Source: Danio rerio (Eukaryota > Chordata > Actinopteri > Cypriniformes > Danionidae). From it: a stretch of 64,000 nt of DNA. This document shows positions 16,175 through 27,952 of the stretch, piece after piece (the first letter of the stretch is position 1; every line of letters begins with the position of its first letter). The stretch covers positions 45,514,001-45,578,000 of the forward strand of contig NC_133182.1 in NCBI RefSeq assembly GCF_049306965.1. The letters are read 5' to 3'. Under the pieces are notes generated by a model. That model did not search any database, was not told where the DNA came from, and saw only the letters and a list, made by a program, of their open reading frames with translations. Both the position numbers and the translations under genes were made by a program.

Positions 16175-16237
<63 letters not shown>

Positions 16238-16431
16238 GTGTGCGCCAAATTATGAAGAAACATCTTGATACATTTTTAATAAACGTAATACAAATAAAAT
16301 TATAAATATAAAATTGCACAAGACGTGTATATATATATGAAATGTATAATCATCTCACTCATGTCTTGCTGTTTGTGCAATTGATTTTGTTCAAGTTTAT
16401 TTAAAAATAAGTTTGACTTTATACTTCTGCA

Positions 16432-16465
<34 letters not shown>

Positions 16466-17625
16466 TTTATTTATTTATTTGTTTGTTTGTTTATTATTAT
16501 TTTAATGTTTTATTAAAAAAATGTTTCAAGATGTTTCTTTAGAATTCTGCAGTACTTTTCACAAGTTTGACTTGGATATTTTACGGATTGTCATTGGTAT
16601 TTTTAAGATGTTTCTTGCTATATCTTAAATTGGTTTCTATATTTAGGTTTATATAAACTTTAGCTGTTTTTTATAAATTTTTAATTCAAGTCTATTGGGA
16701 AAACAGGGTTGTTTTAAAAACATCTGTGTTTGTGTGTAATTTTTAGATTTTTTGTTTAAATCTTTCTGTGTGTCTTTATTGTGTTGTTTTATTGTTGTTT
16801 TTATATTGATATTCTTGTGCACTACAAATTATTTATAAAATTTTAGTACTATTTTTTTCTTGCAATCAATAAACGTTTAGCATTTATTAATTTTGTCATT
16901 TGTCTGATTATTTTCGTTACAGAATATGTATGCAGTTTGCACTTTATTCAAAGGTTAAACGCAGTGCTTACACTTTGTGTTTACATTATAGCCTGTGTTT
17001 GCTGTTATATAAATAAACTAATACCATATATCAAGTACCAATGTAATACCAAAAGGTTTTATAAGGTGTATAAATACGGAGTCGCGCCAGCTCCGGGCCG
17101 CAGCGCACATTACCCTCGCGCCGATTCCGGCGCGGATGCGCAGCGTCGGCTCGCTTACGGCCGCCGCATCTGGCCCGCTTGATTCGGGCCGGAATCGGGC
17201 AGTGAGTCCACAGTCATCCGGCCCGAGTCCGGCAGCCGAAGTTGGGCCGAGGGGTAAGTCTCCGGCAGGCGACAATCTAGCCGGAACTGGCCCGAGTGTA
17301 TTTTGCTATCTGGGCTTCTTTTTGTTTACCCATTTAGCCTTGATTTGTTATCATTATTTGGATGAAAAAGAGATTTTGCTCGTTTTGACTGGTTCAAGCT
17401 GTCTCTTAAACGGAGCTCGGACAAACCATATAAAAATGTAGTAAATTAGGATATAATTATGCTTGGTAAAATAGCTTATTTTGGGCTATTCTAATACACA
17501 TTCTGCCATTGATCAACCACAAGTTACATTTGGAAATAAAAAAACTGTAGCAAGTAACACAGACTAGGCTATTTGAATTATTTTTGGATTATTTTAAAGT
17601 ATTTGTTTGTAAATCCATTTATGTA

Positions 17626-18168
17626 CAGTTGAAGTCACAATTATTAGCCCCCTGTTTCCCCCCCAATTTCTGTTTAACGGAAAGAAGATTTTTTTTTCAA
17701 CACATTCCTAAACATAATAGTTTTAATAGCTGATTTGTAATAACTGACTCATTTATCTTTACTATGATGACAGTTAATAATATTTTACTCAATTATTTTT
17801 TCAAGACACATTAATACAGCTTAAAGTGGCATTTAAAGGCTGAACTAGGTGAATTAAGTTAAGGCAGGATAGGGTAATTAAGCAAGTTGTATATTGTGTA
17901 TTGTATATTGATTGTTTGATCTGTAGACTGTCCAAAAAAAAAAAAAAAAAAGATTACAGGGGCTAATAATTTTGACCTTAAACTGGATTTAAAAAATAAA
18001 ACTGCTTTTAATCCAGCCAAAATAAAATAAATAAGACTTTCTCCAGAAGAAAAAATATCAGAAATACTGTGAAAATTTCCTTGCTCTGTTAAGCATCATT
18101 TGGGAAATATTTATTAAAAAAATAATAATAAAAAATCAAAGGGGGCCGAATAATTCTGAGTTAAACTG
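17626..18168 (-). mobile_element. Tc1/mariner-like MITE, full length
   Basis: Its ends are CAGTTGAAGTCACAATTATT and AATTCTGAGTTAAACTG with TA on both sides (17624-17625 and 18169-18170). The internal sequence is the reverse complement of the 53484-54027 copy. Confidence 0.9.
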
Positions 18169-18435
18169 TATTTGATTTGACCCCAAAGCATATGACCTCC
18201 GAAGTATTTCAAGTAACAATAGGCATAATGGTCATATTTTCTGATGATTCAAAATCAAACAAAGTATAATTGTGTGGAGATTCAATTTTATAAAAAAATA
18301 AGGAGAATCAATTAGATAAATGAAAACTAATTGAGAATTGGAGACTGAACAATACATTGTGAATTACAGCAATAGACTTAGTAGACTTGTAATCAATAAA
18401 TGGCAACTGCAATTATGGGAAATTATGAGCATTTA

Positions 18436-18440
18436 ATATA

Positions 18441-18518
<78 letters not shown>
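18436..18518. repeat. (TA)n microsatellite
   Basis: A pure TA run of about 80 bases. Confidence 0.95.
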
Positions 18519-18519
<1 letters not shown>

Positions 18520-18525
<6 letters not shown>

Positions 18526-21005
18526 TATTTTTTATTTTGCAAAATATGTTTAGATTACTTTGTAACTGTTACATTTTAAGAATCTGAATATTCTAAAAAA
18601 ATAAAAATAAAAAAGCAAACCTGCATATCACCTTAAAAAAAAAGGATTTTCCCCAAAATAATTTAAAGTAGTTTTTTTATTCAAAATGTTCTGTATGTAG
18701 CAGATTTTATTTACATTAATGCTTATATAATTATTGTAGTGTTGTGTTTGTCTGTTCTTATAGTGTAATTATTACTCCATCTGCACTTTGTTATTTTCAG
18801 AGTTGTATTGATGCTGGTAACATGATGTAAGGCTCAGGCAGGTTTGTACATCACCATTACATAATTTCATGTGTTTCTACGTAAGACATGCTGTATTTCT
18901 CAAGGGCAAATTTACCTTTTGTCACGCTGCTGGAGTTCATTTAAAGATTGTTCAATGTTGCCATCTAGCGTAAAAAGATTGGTATGACATGCAGACATTT
19001 ATTTACGTTTAATCAGACTTATTCTTCAGCGTTTTTAAAATAACCAATCTACTGTACAAGGAAGATTTTAGCAAGTAAACAACACAGATCTGTGCTGATT
19101 TCAGAATCTTTATGTGAAGGAGATGTGTATAATGTATTGCAGTGACTTACCAAAGTTTTATACCCTGCTTTATTTGGTAAAATTTGGCTATTACGCCAAT
19201 GCCTGGTATATAACTGCAAAACCATGGGGAAAACAGATTTAAAGGATGATGAGTCATACAGACAAATCCACATATTGGTTACCAGAGAATGACCAGAAGC
19301 TGTAACAATGTAATAGAGTTAGTTTATGAACACTAATGATTTAATAGAAGAAAGAAAGAAAAAAACAAAAAACTCACTGGCATTGTTTAGTCCAACTTTT
19401 CGGGCACAAAAACTACATTGAAAACCTAAAAAGATTCATACTGACTAAACAGCATTGTACTGATTGTATCTTGGTGCGGACAAACCCAAACCCTGCTTTT
19501 AAACTTTGACGAAAATAAAGACACAGATTTGCCAGACATGATTACAATGGATGCACAGAAGGAAAACACCACACATTTTCATTACTTAATATATTATAAA
19601 AATCATATGGCAATTATTAACCACAGTTTTATTAATCATTTGAGCTGTGAGGGAACAATTCTGGCCATAAAAAAGTAACAAAAACAAAACAAATAAAAAG
19701 CATATTTTATAAACAAAACGTCTATATACACTATGCACATATTTATGATATAAATGCAAGACAAGCAAAAAGTTAAATATAATTGACTGACAAAAATATG
19801 GTATTTATTCAATATAATGGTGTTTATTTTCATGACCAGACTGAAAAAAGACTTGCAACGTTAGCTAGTCTGGTAGTTTATAAAAAAAGACTATTGAATA
19901 GGAGTTCTGTTACATGCAATAGTATCTATCATGAATTTTTAATGCATGCAAGTGAAAGCACTTTTGCGACTTGAAAGCCAAGCAAGTGTAATCTAAACAG
20001 ACACAGCAACTTACTATGCTTATTATAGAATATTTTTAGGAACCCTTTTTAGTTCTTTAGTTAATTTTTTCAGTAACATTCAGACATAATGTTTTTATGT
20101 TGTGTATTAAAAATATTCACGATTTTTGGAAATGACTCTAGCTGCAGTTTCCTAGTGCTGAAGAGCAGAACTGCATAAGTAATTTCTGAAAATAAATAAA
20201 TAAAACCTGTTTTTTTTTGCAAACGACCTCATCACATCCTTCCTAGCTGATGCTTTAAGAAACACTGTGGACTCATTTGCAGCATTTAGAAAACTGAAAC
20301 ATTTATTTTATAACAGCAGTCAGTGAAAATGCAGTAATAAAGAGCTTAAATCCAATGGTCTGTGACAAAGCTTAATAAAAGCTCATCTTACAAGTTACAT
20401 CGTCTTGTGAAGTGTAGAATGTTATTGATGTATCATTTTCATGATGCATAACCAAGTGTTGATGTACCAGTAAATCCATATACTTGACTTAGAAATTAAT
20501 TATTTGTAGAAATGAATTAGTTTACCACATTGAACACAAAAGGAGTTATTGATAATTATTATAAATTTTATAAACCATATATCATCCAAACGTATGGCCA
20601 CTAAAAAAGGTATTAAAGTTAAAAAGGCTTCATTGCATTCCAGACATTTCGCTCAAAAAACATATTCCATATAATACTTCTATTGGCAAAACTGTAAAGC
20701 TAATAATAAACAAGGCAGTGCAAATGATTTCAGTTTTACACATTCTCCACTTTCATTAACATACATTCCTTTGAAAACTTTCTAAAATCTGTTTGTTCAA
20801 ATCAGACTAATATTAGTCATTTTGTACATTTACACGGATGTATCACAAAATTGCATCACCTTTTTTGTATCCACATACTCTTAAGCGAATAAAACTGATT
20901 CTGTTTCCATATTGACTTTATATTAGGATAATTTCTTCTCTTTTTTAAACAGAGTATGGATAGATCCCCCACTCTCTCCTTTTAAATACGAGTTGTTCTG
21001 ATCGG
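18520..21005. other. Intergenic sequence between the 5.1-kb element and the 3' end of ciao2b
   Basis: AT-rich DNA in which I see no gene, RNA gene or named repeat. Part of its right side could be ciao2b 3' UTR. A minus-strand AATAAA near 21011-21016 is a plausible end, but others exist further left. Confidence 0.5.
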
Positions 21006-21125
21006 ATTTTGTTTATTGAATGCATCAATCATTCTAAAGAAGCAAATTAACAGCACTATTAATGGCACTGTTATTAGCCTTCAAGAGTTCAGTCATGACC
21101 TGTTAATGAAGCAGGAATGAGCTGA

Positions 21126-21268
21126 TCACACTCCCCTGCTGGACAGACACTGGTTGACTACCTCCAGCAGCTGAGAGTTCTCCAGAGCCGCTGCCACTCG
21201 CTCTTTGTCTGCCAGCTGCTTGTTGACTGCAGTAGAAAGGGAATATATACATAAACATATATATCTAA

Positions 21269-21334
<66 letters not shown>

Positions 21335-22071
21335 CATACAATTTATATTCAGAAAGTAAATTATTGTAAATAATAATAATAATTATTATTTTAATTATTA
21401 AAATGCCGTTTTTAAACGATGTTGTTTTGCTGAGAAATTTGTTGTTACAATACTATTGTTACTATTTTCATTTATGATTTTTCTTTATATTAGCTTTGAA
21501 ATTTCTATGTTTATATTTAGCAACTAAAATGAACAAAATAGCTTAGTTGGCCATAATAACCCAGTTATTAATACATTTTAATGGTGGTAATTATACATCC
21601 ACATGAACAGTACCTGTCCTGAAGCAATTTAAGATTGCTGAATTATACATGCATTATTTTCCTAAAATCATGTAAAAATATATAAAATATATCATGATTT
21701 GGCCGAAGTTTTTTTTGTACATTTCTCATTGTGGTGTGCTTTAATGTTTTATTGTCCACCACAAAAGAAAATATAAAGCTTTAATTATAGATCTAAGCCT
21801 TAAAACAGCATCTTAATCTAGTATATTCTTAGGAGAGAACTGATATATAAATTTAATAGAAACAGTGCAGTACACAGTTATAATACTCTTATAGATATAT
21901 TACAAGCTAAAAGAAATTCATCCTCACAGAACAAAAAAAATCCAACAAATTGCATACATTTGCATTTTTTTGTCTCAAAATAAAATGTTTTTCAAGTGTT
22001 AAATCATATTATATAGAGAGCCAATTACATAATACAAAAGACAAAAGTCAAAAGTTACATGAAAATGCTAT

Positions 22072-22155
<84 letters not shown>

Positions 22156-22607
22156 TTTTTTCTTTATTAACTACTATTCTATCATAACAGTTTACCTGCA
22201 TCCTCAGAAGCATGTGTGCCAGGCGTGATGTGAACGTCAATCTAACAACACAAAGACAAAAGATTTATGTGTGGCCCAGAGCCTACAGTAAGAAGTTCCA
22301 ACGTGTTTGGTTGCTCAGTAAATACACTGTACCTTAAATCTGTCAGGCAGGGAGCGCAGCAGCTTGACTTTGATTGACAGGCCAATGAGTGTGGCCATAC
22401 TGCAGTGTGGGATGGTCGGTGTGAACTCAACAGACACTGTGCTCTCCTCATCATTCACCTGTTCAGCCGGAAACATATTATAAAAGATAGAAAGGCATCA
22501 ACGCTTGTTTGCAAATGAGACTTTACTTCACCATTTGTATTGTTTTTTTTTAGTTTTTTTTTACAATTTTAGACTCAAAAAAGGCTAAGAGCTAAGGAAT
22601 AAAAAAA

Positions 22608-22700
<93 letters not shown>

Positions 22701-24749
22701 GTATGTATGTATGTATGTATGTGTGTGTATATATATATATATTTTTTTTTATTCCTTAGCTCTTAGCCTTTTTTGAGTCTAATTTAATTTATGTATGTAT
22801 GTATGTATGTATGTATGTATGTATGTATGTATGTATGTATGTATATATCATTGAATACGTAAAAAAAAAAAAAAGACAAATGTTTTAAAAGTTTAAATAT
22901 GATAATAAACTAAATCTATGCGCAACAATCTGTCCAAGCCAGTATCCTTAGCAGTAAATACATGGAGCACTTTTAAACAATTGCTATTGTAAGGGAAATA
23001 GTTCAACTATTATGATAAGTAGTGTTAAAGATCATAATACTTTAATCATTACATAAAAATATTTATGTATATGGATTGCAGGTGATTGCATGGGTTTTGG
23101 CCAGGTTGGTTAGCAATACATGAACAAATGAAAATTAGGACTTGTTTTTAAAAAAAAAAAAAAAGATTTAAGACCTTCAAAACAATATTTCTGTAAATTC
23201 AGGACTTATTAAGGCCTAAAATTCAGATTTTGGGATTTAAGATATTTTAAGACTTTTTAAGACCCAACGGAAACCCTGCGGTTAAATAAGCATCTGAAAT
23301 ATTTTATGGCATACTTCAAAAAACAAAGATGATTTAGTGTTCAAAAATGTTAGATTTTTATTATGCTTTTAAATAAATTTGGTCTTAAATTTCATATTTT
23401 CTGATTTTTATAGTATATGTATCAACTCCGGTACTTTTACCATAAACCAACATGTCAACTATTTGGTAGAGGTTAATATTTTTGAAATTATGGGATGTGT
23501 TGAAAAAATGCATTGCGTTAACTGGTGACATTACGAGTTAAGAAATGCAATCCAAAAATGTTTATTTTGGTGGGGTAGTTAATTTATATCTATTCTGAGA
23601 AAAATGTTTGAACTGAGACTCGAAACAGAGAGAAAGAATGATGCATCACAATAACTTATTATGAATTATTTATATTATGCATTGAATTTCTTTTTTCCTT
23701 GAAGAATTATACTTTCATAGAAGAGTTCAAACATTTGGTAACACTTTACAATAAGGTACTACTACCATATAATACAGTCTATTATTACTGTAGTTTATAT
23801 AAACTCACGGTGCATTAACTAATAACAAGCATGAATTTGGAATTTCAATAATGCATTAGTGAATGTTGAACTTAGTTACTATGATTAATGAATGCTGCAC
23901 AAGCGTTGCTTATACTTAGTCCATGTTAGTAAACATATTAACTAATGAATTGAGGTAAAGTTGGTTTTATATTTACACATTCTGACTTTCTCCCTAATAA
24001 TATGACTTTATTTAAGTATTCTTTGCTAATTCCTAATATTAACATCATATTAGCAGCCAATGACTATCAAAGTACAACATTTCATTTTAATAATGCTAAA
24101 GTTGTTTTGAAGTCATATTTACGTGTGATTTCAGTTATTAAATTCAAAGTACCAGGGTAAACAATACAGAGAGAATAATAATAATAATAATAATAATAAA
24201 AGAAATATGAATGAATGTCACAAGCTGTCACTGAACGAATGAGGGAATATAAAATCAACTTTACCTTAGTAACTAATGAAACCTTATTGTAAAGTGTGAA
24301 CAAATTTTTCATATTTATTTATTCGAGGAGTTCTGCTATTGTGCAAACCACTCAGACTCACATTGACACGCACTTGTTCCACCACATTGAGCTCTTCGAG
24401 AGACAGCGGGTGCTCGGGGTCATTGATCGACCTGATCAAATGTAAGTTAATTAGTTAAGGTCTGACTCTAGTATACAGGAACACTTAAATGAGTTTGTGA
24501 ACTCAAGCAGATTGCAGAAGTAAATAACTGCTATGGTGGCAGATAATTCAAAGCAACCAGGTCGACTTGTCAAAGCAGTGGTGTAGCCTAAAAGTGATGT
24601 ACGGTGTACTACGAAAGGATATCGAAGATCTCTCTGACATCGATGGGGTCCGCCACATCTTCATCTTCATCAGTGGAGGTGAGCAGTCTTTCCCCTGACC
24701 GCTGAAATATCAGAGGATTGGCGTTCTCTAGTCGAGTTCCACCAGACAT
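21126..24749 (-). CDS. ciao2b: Cytosolic iron-sulfur assembly component 2B (CIAO2B/FAM96B/MIP18)
   Basis: This MIP18-family protein works with CIAO1 and MMS19 in the cytosolic iron-sulfur targeting complex that delivers clusters to DNA polymerases, helicases and other apoproteins. The coding exons are 24623-24749 (ATG at 24749), 24362-24441, 22333-22458, 22196-22241 and 21126-21226, joining to exactly 159 residues plus TGA (human about 163). Residues 8-20 ([13 protein letters not shown]) and the block [12 protein letters not shown] are family hallmarks. [14 protein letters not shown] at 83-96 contains the conserved reactive cysteine, Cys88. [22 protein letters not shown] and the [13 protein letters not shown] tail complete the domain. 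Intron 1 is a U12-type AT-AC intron; the other three are GT-AG. Intron 2 is large and full of repeats. CIAO2A is the alternative but differs in its N-terminus. The gene appears intact. Confidence 0.97.
21276..21332. repeat. (TA)n microsatellite in ciao2b intron 4
   Basis: A pure TA run about 50 bases upstream of the last coding exon in transcript direction. Confidence 0.95.
22074..22153. repeat. (CA)n microsatellite in ciao2b intron 4
   Basis: About 80 bases of pure CA, beginning about 40 bases past the donor of coding exon 4 on the minus strand. Open frames through it are artefacts. Confidence 0.95.
22570..22860. repeat. Perfect 31-bp inverted repeat around (TA)n, with flanking (GTAT)n
   Basis: The 31 bases at 22570-22600 (starting TAGACTCAAAAAAGGCTAAG) are repeated exactly in reverse complement at 22751-22781. 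Between them lie A-rich, (TA)n (22613-22697), (GTAT)n and (TA)n tracts. A longer (GTAT)n array follows at 22793-22842. It sits inside ciao2b intron 2. Confidence 0.9.
23737..24301. mobile_element. Non-autonomous DNA transposon with GGTAACACTTTACAATAAGG ends
   Basis: The left end GGTAACACTTTACAATAAGG is mirrored by CCTTATTGTAAAGTGTGAAC on the right. The interior has the ACTAATG/CATTAGT words common to this widespread fish repeat. No coding is seen. It lies in ciao2b intron 2. Confidence 0.75.
24442..24622 (-). other. ciao2b: U12-type AT-AC intron, ciao2b intron 1
   Basis: The intron starts ATATCCTTTC, the exact U12 5' splice consensus, at 24622 going down. It contains CCTTAACT, a U12 branch site whose branch A lies 13 bases from the end, and it ends in TTAC at 24442. 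Splicing here restores the conserved [17 protein letters not shown], while no GT-AG pair nearby does. It is 181 bases long. Confidence 0.92.
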
Positions 24750-24872
24750 TATTACACCCTCGACAATGAATTTATGACCAGTAAGTTACTAGTATTTTAG
24801 CAGTACTAGCTAATCAAGTCGCTAACTCTACTTCGAAGCCAAACACAAATGACCACAACCCAGGCGAAAAAC

Positions 24873-24880
24873 CCGGAAGT
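24873..24880. promoter_or_regulatory. ciao2b: ETS/GABP-type site in the ciao2b promoter region
   Basis: CCGGAAGT lies 124 bases upstream of the ciao2b ATG. Such sites are common in TATA-less housekeeping promoters, fitting a ubiquitously needed iron-sulfur factor. No TATA box is apparent. This is a motif match only. Confidence 0.45.
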
Positions 24881-24948
24881 GTACTCGGTTTTCAAAATAA
24901 AAGTTTTTAAATAAAAGTCGATGTTTTTGTTTTTGGTTCTGTGTAGAA

Positions 24949-25139
24949 CAGGGGTGTCCAAACTCGGTCCTGGAGGGCCGATGTCCTGCATATTTTATTT
25001 TCAACCCCAATTAAACACACCTGAAATAGCTATAACTCATTCTAGGTATACAAAAAACTTCCAAGCAGGTGTGTTGAAGGAAGTTGGAGCTAAACTATGC
25101 AAGACACCAGCCCTCCAGGACCGAGTTTGGCCACCCCTG
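24949..25139. mobile_element. hAT MITE, 191 bp, with exact 8-bp duplication
   Basis: The ends are CAGGGGTGTCCAAACTCGGT and its mirror ending CCACCCCTG. GTGTAGAA is duplicated at 24941-24948 and 25140-25147. The near-perfect long inverted ends, including GGTCCTGGAGGGCC, make the element almost palindromic. It lies about 200 bases upstream of the ciao2b ATG. Confidence 0.95.
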
Positions 25140-25205
25140 GTGTAGAACATAATTTTACAACATTCTGGGTCATTCTACTGAAACGTGCTTTTTCTGTAGG
25201 TCCTT

Positions 25206-25553
25206 ATTATTATTATTATTTTGGCTTAGTCCCTTTACTTATCTGGGGTCACCACAGTGGAATGAACCGCCAACTTATCCAGCACATGGTTTACACAGCA
25301 GATGCCCTTGCTTTCAGCTGCAACCGAGTGCTGGGAATCATCTACTGTATATACACACTCATGCACTATGGACAATTTAGTCTATTCAATTCATCTATAG
25401 AGCATGTCTTTGTACTGTGGGAGAAACCGGAGCACCTGGAGAAAACCCACGCCAACATGGGGAGAACATGCAAACTCCACACAGAAATGCTAAATGGCCG
25501 AGCCGGTAATTGAATCAGAGAATCAGAGGCGACAGTGCTAACCACTGGGCCAT
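25206..25553 (-). mobile_element. DANA SINE
   Basis: The minus-strand copy has the conserved body and a diverged tRNA-like head (the plus strand ends in ACTGGGCCAT). Confidence 0.85.
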
Positions 25554-25997
25554 ATTTATATAGATATATACTGTATATGCTTCATGGTCACAGAATCTTT
25601 CTGTTGGTTTCACTTAAAAGGAGCAGGATAAAACACGTGTTGAATTTCTGTACAGAAAGGTTGTGTTTTGATCTTCTTTAGGTTCAGGTGACATTCAAGT
25701 GATGCAAATTCACAAGTTAGAGTTCACTAACACATGCAGTTTGCTGTCTGATAGATTTGGATGTGCATGAATGAAAGTCAGTGGGGCAAAAAGTGTTGTC
25801 TGACCACACCTTTACAGACATGAAATGCTTGCATTGGCTGTGTTAAATTTCAGAGGCTGAATCCTATGAAGGAAGCATTTGAAAGTTGTCTCAATTCAAA
25901 CTAATTTGAGGCTTGTTGTTGTTACTGGTTGGTATTTTGCTGCCTCATCCAATTTATGTACATTCTAGCTTATTTGTATAAATTATGATATTTATGA

Positions 25998-26369
25998 TGG
26001 TGACGCGGTGGCACAGTGGATAGCACATTTGCCTCACTCCAAGATGGTCGCTGGTTCGAGCCTCAGCTGGGTCAGTTGACATTCCTTTGTGGAGTTTTCA
26101 TGTTCCCTGCATTTGCATGGGTTTCTTTCAGGTGCTCCGGTTTCCCCCACAGTCCAAAAAACATGTGGTACAGGTGAATTAGGTAAGCTAAACTGACCGT
26201 AGTGTATGTGTGTGGGTGAGTGTGAATGGGTGCTTTTCAGTGATGGGTTGCAGCTGGAAGGGCATCCACTGCATAAAACATGTGCTGGATAAGTTGGCAG
26301 TTCATTCTGCTGTTGCAACCCCAGAATAAAAAAGGGACTAAGCCAAAAAGAAAATGAATGAATAAATGA
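25998..26369 (+). mobile_element. DANA SINE, full length
   Basis: The head GGTGACGCGGTGGCACAGTG holds the A box and GGTTCGAGCC the B box. The conserved middle follows, and the 3' end is AAAATGAATGAATAAATGA. Confidence 0.92.
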
Positions 26370-26698
26370 TATTAATGATATTTGTATGAACTGTATGAAT
26401 TAGGTTTCAGTTTACTTTGATATGTAAATGAACAAATCATACTAAGAAGTCATTTCATAGACCTTTTACATTTTTATGTGTTGAATGCATAGGAAATAGG
26501 GAATTATATTATATATTAATATTTCTACATTTTGGGAATTTTGTTTTGCTATCAAAATGCTTGTTTTAAAATCACTTTGAGAAAAAGTCAATACAAATGT
26601 TACTGTCACTCATTAACGAAAGCTGCCAAGGTTGCTAGGTGACAAGATCAGTATATAGCTCAACTATCTTATTTCACAATGTTCGCCTCGGCCTGTGT

Positions 26699-26727
26699 AG
26701 ACTTCAAAGGACTCACCTTTGAAGTCT
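26699..26727. repeat. Perfect 12-bp hairpin abutting a transposon end
   Basis: AGACTTCAAAGG (26699-26710), a loop ACTCA, then CCTTTGAAGTCT (26716-26727). The next bases begin the GGGGCCCTATCATACACC end of the element at 26729. Confidence 0.85.
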
Positions 26728-26728
26728 A

Positions 26729-27917
26729 GGGGCCCTATCATACACCCGGCGCAATGTGGCGCAAGGCGCAACGCAATTGTTGTTTGCTGGTTTCAGCTTG
26801 GCACAAGACTCATTTTGATGTTTTAATAGCAACCACGCTGTTTAAATAGCAAATGCATTTGTGCTCATATGTGCGCCTGTAAGCGTTTGGTCTAAAAAGG
26901 AAGGTGTTTTGAGGCGCATTACTGGCACATTGCTATTTTGAGAAACTATAATAGATTTTTCAATAGACCAGAACATAGCCGGTCTATTGTCCAGCGCAGA
27001 GTGCGATAGTTTTGCGCCTCGCTTACACACTGCTTAATACACACAAGGTGTAGAGCAATACGCAAATATCTTTACATGTGAAAAAGAATAAAAATAAGGA
27101 AATATATAGGATATAATAAGGATATATATAGGATATAAATATAAAGGATTAAAATATTACAAAACATATTATTTTCTAGCCTACATGAATTTAAAATCCA
27201 TACTTTCATGCGTTCTTCAACTCGGGGGCTTTTTCAGTTCATTCATAACAATTTGCTTTTGTATAATGTTATTATTAGTATTATTTATTATATCCACATT
27301 TATATTTGTTTTATTAAAAACAAGCTTAGATTTGCCCACCTGTCAGGTTTCAGACCATGTAGGGCACAGGATGTGTATTAGGATATAACTCAGTTTTACA
27401 CTTCGTTATTATTGTTCATTTATTCGTTTGCTGGAAATTAAAATTGAATTTAAAAATAGTTTTGAAACAAATATTTGTGCTTAACAGATGAAATTAGTTT
27501 TGTATAGGCCAATGGATATCTGTGCGTACAAGGGTTCCCTATCCACGAGAGTGAAAGTGAAAGTAGATTGTTAGATGCCTTATCTCTCATTCGCGCTCTG
27601 AAGATGCTCTGTTTAACTGTTTTGTTGCTAGTGAAATGCTCAGTTTTTCCACTTTCACTTACTTTACGTTATGTAAATAGCAAATGCACCATGGCGTGAC
27701 TCAACTGGCTCTTAAAAGGGAATGGGAGATGAGACTCTGATTGGTTTATTCTCAAAACACACCTATATCTCATTAAGAAAATAAGCTCAACCCTTTTAGA
27801 CCATGCGCCACGACACAAAGCATATTCTTCCATCCTTATGTAAGCAAAAGTGGATTCATACACGCCCTTAATGCGTTTGCGCCCTGCGCTTTGCACATGG
27901 ATCATCAAAATAGAGCC
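26729..27917 (+). mobile_element. Non-autonomous DNA transposon, GGCGCAA family, copy 2 (most complete)
   Basis: The left end GGGGCCCTATCATACACCCG and the right end TCATCAAAATAGAGCCCT share the mirrored core AGGGCYCTAT. The interior matches 1-1160 directly and 39603-40543 in inverse. GC-rich GGCGCAAGGCGCAACGC words near the ends surround an AT-rich core. I see no clear target duplication and no transposase. Confidence 0.75.
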
Positions 27918-27952
27918 CTATATCTCACATGCAGCCACAGAATATAGCTGTT

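Larger units (their letters stand above)
12187..17314. mobile_element. 5.1-kb DNA transposon with 11-bp inverted ends and GC-rich subterminal blocks
   Basis: CCCAGATAGCA at 12187-12197 is perfectly mirrored by TGCTATCTGGG at 17304-17314. Just inside each end is a block of about 220 bases of very high GC content, full of CGGCCCG/CGGGCC and CCGG words (12207-12412 and 17085-17305). This contrasts with about 65% AT around it. The flanking bases suggest at most a 2-base duplication (CT), so the superfamily is not decided. The interior holds exon-like segments on the plus strand and two later insertions (14486-15317, itself carrying 14659-15187). I do not recognise a transposase. It could be a large non-autonomous element that acquired a spliced transcript. 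Confidence 0.65.
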
